Below are positions 57,665 to 64,000 of a stretch of DNA of 64,000 bases, in pieces (the stretch's first letter is position 1; each line of letters starts with the position of its first letter). Origin of the DNA: Kingdonia uniflora (lineage: Eukaryota; Streptophyta; Magnoliopsida; Ranunculales; Circaeasteraceae). The notes beneath the pieces are model-generated. The model did no database searches and was not told the DNA's origin. It saw nothing but the letters and a program-made list of their open reading frames with translations. The stretch is taken from positions 620,001-684,000 of the forward strand of contig JACGCM010002086.1 in assembly GCA_014058105.1 (NCBI GenBank). Reading direction: 5' to 3'. A program made the position numbers and the translations under genes.

Positions 57665-58211
57665 GAGCATCCACAGCAGTTGGGTCGGTGGATTCGCCCA
57701 AAAGCAGGGTGAATCAAATCCACCCCAAATCCACCCACAGCGGTTGTGTAAAAAACCCAAGGTGAATTTGTCAAACGCAGTTCTGAACTGCGCGCAAGAA
57801 CCAACGTCCTAAATATGTCCACGTGGTAACATCTCAGCCTTCCAACTCTCAATGCACTTCTAAACCGCGTGGGCAAGTTCATGCCAATAAGAAAATGACA
57901 CGTGTTTTAATCTTGGACGTTGTATCTACGGTTCTAAAGTGCGCGCAATGGGAGCCATTGAATTGTTGACACGTGTCTACGTACAGTTCTGAAGTGTGCG
58001 CAATGGGAGCCATTGGATTGTTGACACGTGTTTTAATCTTACTGGCTCATTGACTACGCGCCCTTCTGAACCGCGCGGCATGAATTCACCCAAATCCACT
58101 GGCCTCATCACCGATTCACCTAGGTGCTGGAAACCATTTGGGGTGGATTTGAGGGTGGAAAAAAAATTCCCCCTACCACGTCTGAATCAACCTAGCTGTT
58201 TGTGGATGCTC
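57665..58211. mobile_element. MITE family G, copy 3 (longest, internally repeated)
   Basis: It begins GAGCATCCACAGCAGTTGGG and ends CCTAGCTGTTTGTGGATGCTC. Two inner blocks, GTGCGCGCAATGGGAGCCAT and GTGTGCGCAATGGGAGCCAT, each followed by TTGTTGACACGTGT, repeat in tandem at about 57931 and 57983. TTCTGAACCGCGCG-like motifs occur several times. It is 547 bp against about 300-340 for copies 1 and 2. Confidence 0.72.
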
Positions 58212-59210
58212 TTATTTTCTACCTTTCAGTGTTGCTAGTTTATGAGTTGCTAAACTATATGCACATACTAAACTGAGTTCTTAAAGTTTTCAAGCGGCCT
58301 TAATGTATTTGAGACCCCAAAAGATGTAGTCCATCGTCATCAGGACAAACATTATAAAATCTCATTGGGGCATCTTCTGATCTTAGAAATGGACGATGTT
58401 TTCCATAAACATTCTAAGGTTTCGGAGATGTTCTCTGAAACTTCCAAGTTGGATTGAACTATTTTTGTTAAGCACCTATAACAGTTTAGCCGAAGGAAAC
58501 GGTCATAGTGCAATGTAACTTTGAGCCTGAGCGCTGCAAGATGAGTAAATGAAAATGTATCTTTTAGGGAAAGGATCAAACCTTAAATTTAATTACTCCC
58601 AGCATATATTCTTCAATCAAGAAAATGATTTTAGAAGATCAGACGCTTCATTCTAGTAATTAACTCATTTAGTGGTAAGATTTCAATTGCATAACTTAAG
58701 AAAATTATGTTGCATGAAATGTGCTTATTTAAAAACCATGAAACTATAAAATGATGCATAGTGCCAGTCTCAGTTTTTGTCAATTTCACTCGAGTGCAGC
58801 AACGGTGTATGCCAACTATAGGTGTTTGCCAACAACAAGGACTACTTAACGGAGTTCTTGGTCACTTGATAAAAGATGTAAGAGCCTTAATATATAACTC
58901 TAAATCACCTTGATATGTTCGCTTTTGGCATTAATGCAAAGGACACCAAATGTAAATATGAGATCATGGGGGATTTACCCCATTAACAAGGCATGACTTA
59001 ACTGAAATTATATCAGATGGGATACAAAATATATTTTTCTCCCTAATATGCAAATGAAGCAAGTGTTATTAAGAGTCTTCTTTCCAAACAGGCGCAAAAA
59101 TATTGTGGTAATTATTCTTGAGTTTCCTCCATTAAACCAATACAAACATACATAAGAAAGTGAGATGAGAGCCAAATCCATCTTAGTCAGAGTGAAGAGA
59201 AGAAAGAAAG
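58212..59210. other. Upstream region of the polygalacturonase gene
   Basis: AT-rich DNA without a recognised gene. A clear TATA box was not found close to the start. The minus-strand frame at 58352-58579 has no domain. Confidence 0.4.
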
Positions 59211-60713
59211 ATGAGTTTAAGGGTCTGTTTTGTGTTAGTCTTGTTTGTATGGGTTGCAGAAGCCTCGTGGTCTAGTAGAGTCTTCAATGTGATGAAATAC
59301 GGAGCAATTGCGGATGGCAAGACGGATAGTGCGAAGGTAACAAATACTTCTTATTGAACTATGCCCAAATTATGGTCTAAGAGTAATAGTGTAGAAATTG
59401 TGCTTTAATTAAAACCCTTTGATCATTTTTTGCCATGTTTTGAGCACTTATCCTTATTTTTATGCAGGCATTTCTATGGGCTTGGAAAGACGCTTGTGCG
59501 TGGTGGGGAAAGGGGACAGTTTGGATACCAAAAGGAACGTACTTAGCAGGTCCAATGCGTTTTGAAGGTCCATGCAACGGGCCAACAGTCTTTGTGGTTC
59601 AAGGAACTGTGAAGGCACCAACTAATCTTGCAGTGTTCGATTCCGATACTTGGATTAGGTTTATTTATATTCATCGGTTGATGATACGTGGAGGTGGAAC
59701 GTTCGATGGACAAGGAGCTTCAGCTTGGCCTTACAACAAGTGCACCAAATATACAGATTGCAAAACTCTTCCCATTGTAAGACATTTTTTTCCTTCTTGA
59801 ATGCTTTTAGTACCAAAAGAAAAACCATTTTTTACGTAAATTATTTACCCGGTTCTTTGTGTTTTCATTTGATAATAGACGCTTCAATTTGATTTCATCA
59901 CGGATGCAACGGTCCGAGGCATACATTTGATCAACAGCAAATTTTTCCATATACAAGTGTTTCAATGCCAAAAGATGAAATTTCGAGCTCTTAAAATTTT
60001 TGCACCTGAAGACAGCCCGAACACTGACGGCATCCATATCGGTAGCTCAACTGGGATCAGAATTTACAATTCAATCATTGGCACGGGGGACGACTGCATT
60101 TCGCTTGGCCCCGGTAGTAAGGATATCCTCATTTCCAACGTACATTGTGGTCCAGGCCACGGTATTAGCGTTGGTAGCCTAGGCAGAAACCCAAACGAGG
60201 AAGATGTTAATGGATTGATTGTAAGGAACTGCACCTTCAGCGGGACTGGAAATGGTGTGCGAATCAAAACATGGGCACCATCTCCGTCTAGCATGGCTAG
60301 GAATTTCACGTTTGAACATATTTTCATGAACAACGTCTACAATCCAATTGTTATCGATCAACAATATTGCCCGTATAAATATTGCAATCAACCCGTAAGT
60401 CAAAATGAATCCTTAAAGTTCCATCATTTTTTTCCCCAAACTATCTCGAACTTATTTGCTAACACTTTATTTATTATCTTTTCAGGCATCGTCACAAGTT
60501 CAGATAAGTGACGTTAAGTTCAGAAACATATGGGGAAACTCTCTATCGAAGCTTGCGGTGAACCTTTTGTGTAGCCAAGGTCAGCCGTGTCAAAACATCG
60601 AGCTTAGGGATATTTACTTGCCGTACAATGGGGTTGAAGAGCACTCTGCATCCTCGTGTATTTACGTTAATGGATTCTCTTATGGCAAACAGATTCCACC
60701 ATCGTGCTTTTAG
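59211..60713 (+). CDS. Polygalacturonase (glycoside hydrolase family 28)
   Basis: Exons 59211-59336, 59468-59776, 59879-60394 and 60486-60713, all GT-AG and phase 0, 392 residues, the normal size of short plant polygalacturonases. A signal peptide (LRVCFVLVLFVWVAEA) leads to the FNVMKYGAIADGKTDSAKAF start of the mature enzyme. All four GH28 active-site motifs are present: SPNTDGIHI (NTD about 193-195), GTGDDCISLG (DD 216-217), GPGHGISVGSLG (238-240) and VRIKTW (RIK 273-275). Conserved Cys pairs near the C-terminus (LLCSQGQPCQN, SSC..C) fit disulfides. It hydrolyses alpha-1,4 galacturonan of pectin in the cell wall, in separation or expansion processes. Endo or exo mode is not settled by these motifs. 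It looks functional. Confidence 0.94.
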
Positions 60714-60978
60714 GTGCTCCTTATAGATAACTTCACAAAAGGGGGTGAAAATATAGTTGTCTTTACACATTTTCTGCGGTTCAGAGATGTTCGAAGGACG
60801 AATAGAGTGGCGCGTTTTATGTATGTGCCCTTTTAAAAAAAAAAAGTTAATAAAACTCCTAAGCCCAAGTGAATTCATGTCCTCTTCGCTCTTTATTAGT
60901 TGATTAGACCTGAAATTCTCTATAAGCAACTTTGATTAAAAAGAGGAAACTTATTGTAAAAGTCATCTTGAGTGCTTA

Positions 60979-61335
60979 GAGCATCTCCAGCAGAAGATCA
61001 CGCTCCGAATCTGGACAAATAATCCAAATCCAAATCCAATTCCAAATTTGGAGTAGGGTAATGACGTGACTTCAACGTAGATTTGAAAATGAAAGAATAA
61101 ATTTTATTTCATTTTTTTTATATATAATAATGCGGACACCACTTATGATTATGAGGACTTTAATTTGTTTTGACTGAGTTATTATCATGGGCCCACCACT
61201 TTATGATTGAGGCGCTTAATCAACAAGCCTGACTAGAGCTAATTTGGAGCGCTCCATGAAGACTCCAAATTTGGAGCATTGACCCTCACACTAGCTTCAA
61301 ATTTGGAGCATATGGAGCGGGCAACTTTTGGTGCT
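60979..61335. mobile_element. GAGCATCTCC-type MITE
   Basis: It starts TTAGAGCATCTCCAGCAG and ends TTTTGGTGCTCTTG. The interior has repeated CCAAATTTGGAG and ATTTGGAGC motifs. This fits a common plant MITE group inserted at TTA. Confidence 0.6.
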
Positions 61336-61736
61336 CTTGGATATCCACTTATCTTACGGATTGCCGACTACAACAAACTTAGGGGGTTGTTGTTGTTCAT
61401 TTAAAAATGTTGAATGCTGGCTAAAGTGTTGACTGCTGAATGATTAGTAAGCAAGTTCATGTTGCTTACTTGAAACTGCAAGTGTTGTTGAATGGGTAAC
61501 TGAATGAGACAAATCAATTACCCATTAAGCAATCAACGACTTCAATTGTAAAAACAAACACCCCTTTAGATTTATAATTTTATTTTATTTTTTATTTTGA
61601 ATTTTCAGACGACAAACGGAACTACTTTCTCCATAGGCAAGCCAAAAATATTACATCAATTAGAAAATAAAACAATATAAGTCTATATCACCATTCGAGA
61701 AAAATGTTACCCCTAAGAAACTAAATACTTAAATTG

Positions 61737-61904
61737 TTCCATAATCAAACGATCGAAGGGAGTGTTTTTGTAGCAGACGTCGTCTGTCCTCCCAAACCAA
61801 ACTCAAGTCACCTTCGCCTGTTCTATAATCAAACGATCGAAGAGAGTGTTTTTGTAACAGACGCCGTCTATCCTCCCAAACCAAACTCAAGTCACCTTCG
61901 CCTG
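61737..61904. repeat. 84-bp tandem duplication upstream of the PRAT gene
   Basis: TTCCATAATCAAACGATCG (61737) and TTCTATAATCAAACGATCG (61821) start two head-to-tail copies that are about 95% alike. Each contains CTCCCAAACCAAACTCAAG. They lie 190-350 bases upstream of the start codon and could alter promoter strength. Confidence 0.9.
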
Positions 61905-62032
61905 GTCTCTCCTATCTTTCGATCGTTTGCATCACCATCCCAAGCAACCTTATGAATCAACAATAATAGCCATAGTGGAAGGTTTGTTGTTTGTTAACCT
62001 ACCACCGTAGTCGACAATATAAACTTGTCCAA

Positions 62033-62040
62033 TATATAAA
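62033..62040 (+). promoter_or_regulatory. TATA box of the PRAT gene
   Basis: TATATAAA lies 56 bases upstream of the ATG at 62089, giving a short leader. A second TATAAA-like string lies at about 62018. Confidence 0.5.
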
Positions 62041-62088
62041 CTTAACCCAAAACTATCGAGAGAAGATAAATAGAGAGAGAGAAAAAAA

Positions 62089-62409
62089 ATGGCGATGGTG
62101 GCTTCTTCTCCAAACCCTGAAACCCCAGAGACAGAAACCCTTAGCAATGAAAACCCAAATACCACAGACAACATGTTCAAGTTTTCTTCAAGTACCCCTT
62201 TTGTTTGCTTGTCCAGATTCACTGCTGATGCGGCTGCTGGTGCTGTTATGGGTTCCATCTTCGGCTATGGTTAGTTCTCTCTCTGTATATGCTTTTTAGG
62301 AGAATTGGGTTTGGGTTATGTCAATGGGTATGTTAATGTTAATGGGTTTGATTCAATTTTTGATTTAATTTGATAAAGTTTTGATTTTTAGGTTTGAATT
62401 GTATGTATG

Positions 62410-62440
<31 letters not shown>

Positions 62441-63549
62441 TTTAGTTTAGTCATAATTGCTGCTTGATTTATGAGGTTTATGTAGAATTATTAGTGGGTT
62501 TTTTATTGTTAGTTTTGTGGATTTTTGTGGAGTGATTTCGTGAGTTTTGGCCTAGTTAGTAGTTGACATAGTCATGGTGTTGTAGACTTGTAGCTCGCTT
62601 GAGCTAGGCTCTCGCATTCGAATTGATGTAAAAAATAGCAACATCATGCTCAAGCGTAGCATCCCAGCGGAATGTTGTGGTCTAGAGTTGTAAACTAATG
62701 ATTTCGAGGCTTGTAAACCAAATATTTCTGAGCTTTTCAAGTTGTGTAACTTGGATTCTTTCCAGAGTTCTTTTAACTCGTAGGAAATAAGAACAATTGA
62801 AGAAGAAATTGTAAAAGCACTGAAAGATGCAGGTTTTTGTTTTTGAAGTTAACTTTGAATACTGTCATTGAAATTTGCATAGGATTCATGTTGCGAATTC
62901 TGTGATGCCCATGCATCAGTGTCCTAGAAACATAGGGAGATACCCTATGATTGTGCAATGGAACTTTTTGGACTCTGCATCTTTGGCAATTGAAACGAAG
63001 TTGTTGTAGGAATGTTACGAGCACCTCGTGAGAGTGGCACCACCTTGCATTTTTGTTTGTTTGTGGTATCTTGTTTTTGTTTTTGTGTTTGTAGGATTAC
63101 TTCTGCCATTTAGAAGCCCCATGATTGTTTCTTTCAGGTTCGGGACTGTTCAGGAAGAAAGGTTTCAAAGGAGCATTTGCTGATGCAGGGGGTTCTGCCC
63201 AGGTTTGTGTTTTCACTTAAGTTATGATGCTGAAAATGTTCAATGGGTTAATGGTATAATATTCTCCGTTTGTATTTTCAATTTTCTTAACAAGCTTTCT
63301 GGCTCTCAATTTTAGGCTGACAATATTCTCTTCGCACTTGCAGCAATTTGCAGTTTTATCTGGAGTTCACAGTTTAGTTGTATGCTTCTTACAGAGGCTG
63401 CGAGGAAAAGATGATAGTAAGCATCTAACCTTTACCAATTTGACATTGTATCAGTTGTTCCATTATCTAATGTATCGCTTCATTGTTCTCTATAGTCATT
63501 AATTCTGGAGTAGCTGGATGTTGCACGGGACTTGCTTTGAGTATTCCAG
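62089..63549 (+). CDS. HP20-like PRAT (Tim17/22/23 family) protein, 5' part
   Basis: Four exons are in the window: 62089-62269, 63138-63202, 63344-63416 and 63496-63549, with matching phases. The gene continues past the edge. The encoded part reads through VCLSRFTADAAAGAVMGSIF, GYGSGLFRKKGFKGAFADAG, FAVLSGVHSLVVCFLQRLRG, KDD and GVAGCCTGLALSIPG. These blocks match the plant PRAT protein HP20, which is associated with transport of transit-sequence-less proteins and of amino acids across the chloroplast envelope. Two to three hydrophobic, Gly-rich membrane segments are visible. The first 40 residues are acidic and Ser/Thr-rich, without a typical transit peptide. A mitochondrial location cannot be excluded from the sequence. 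Confidence 0.9.
62402..62440. repeat. (GTAT)n microsatellite
   Basis: About nine GTAT units in intron 1 of the PRAT gene. Confidence 0.9.
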
Positions 63550-63760
63550 GTACTTAGAATCTCTCAATTGTGTAAGAGTATTTCATTGTCATAGGCGGAT
63601 ATCAGTTTTTTAGGAAGATTATCTAGATTCTAAAGGAGAACTCAATGAATGTGTATTAAGTTAATATCTGAGTAGCTGCGGGGTATTTAACATTTCATGC
63701 ATTTAAGATAACTAACTCAGTTATAGAAGAGGTTTATTAACTCATTTATATGAATTACTT

Positions 63761-64000
63761 CAGGGTGTGTTTGGAAGCCTTAATTTTTTTGCTTGAGAAA
63801 CCATTTCTTGGGATACCATTTTTGAAGAGGAAACCATGTTTCTCATCTAAGTGGGTGGGAAATCATTTCCCACTTTTTTGGCCTATATTTTTTTTATGAG
63901 AAAACACATTTTTTATTTTATTTTGGTTGCCAAACATCCAAAGTGAGAAACCATTTTTATAGTTTTTATTTTCTCAGTTGGTTTCTTATTTTTTAAGCTA
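63761..64000. mobile_element. hAT-like MITE end, cut by the window edge
   Basis: It starts CAGGGTGTGTTTGGAAGCC and contains inverted GGTTGCCAAACATCC later. CAGGG-type ends with a TTTGG follow-up are common in non-autonomous hAT elements of plants. It lies in an intron of the PRAT gene. The right end is outside the window or was not recognised. Confidence 0.45.

Overview
The window is nuclear DNA from a flowering plant, most likely a eudicot. Protein genes are cut by GT-AG introns. The recognisable families are plant ones: CHX cation/proton exchangers, SHV3/GDPDL wall proteins, a UPL5-type ubiquitin ligase, an F-box/FBA protein, a GH28 polygalacturonase and a chloroplast-type PRAT protein. Intergenic and intronic DNA is AT-rich and full of short transposable elements. 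No bacterial, phage, CRISPR, rRNA or convincing tRNA feature was seen. The species cannot be named from the sequence alone.

Layout: 0.6-6.8 kb holds a decayed, intron-containing copy of the ER membrane complex subunit EMC3, with a lone acyl-protein-thioesterase-like exon inside its span. 8.5-10.0 kb is a small three-exon gene for an acidic Glu/Val/Pro-rich protein, with a TRIM-like retroelement in intron 1. 10.7-12.4 kb is a 1.7-kb Mutator-like non-autonomous element with a perfect 9-bp target duplication, another MITE nested in its terminal repeat and a 231-bp tandem repeat inside. 16.5-24.0 kb is a nine-exon SHV3-like (GDPDL) gene. Convergent to it, 25.3-36.7 kb on the minus strand is a three-exon UPL5-type HECT E3 ligase whose 6.6-kb first intron holds a LINE tail, a MITE and a degraded Ty3/gypsy element. 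A second MITE copy lies in intron 2.

38.5-39.5 kb is a LINE RNase H domain split by a Copia-type LTR. 39.7-49.8 kb is a tandem array of three CHX antiporter genes, all on the plus strand with identical exon structure. Copy C is mostly B-like but carries an A-like patch, as expected from gene conversion. 50.4-52.8 kb has a truncated F-box fragment and a full-length F-box/FBA gene. 53-58 kb is a transposon graveyard: several GAGCATC-type MITEs, a second copy of the Copia-type LTR and two LINE fragments joined in opposite orientation. 59.2-60.7 kb is a complete polygalacturonase gene. 62.1 kb to the edge is the 5' part of an HP20-like PRAT (Tim17/22/23) gene.

The genes do not form one pathway. 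GDPDL and polygalacturonase both act on the cell wall, CHX proteins on ion and pH balance of endomembranes, and UPL5 and F-box proteins in ubiquitination, but the adjacency looks incidental. The strongest signals for follow-up are the CHX mosaic, the duplicated exon segment that keeps the last GDPDL intron open in frame, and the nested transposon structures.
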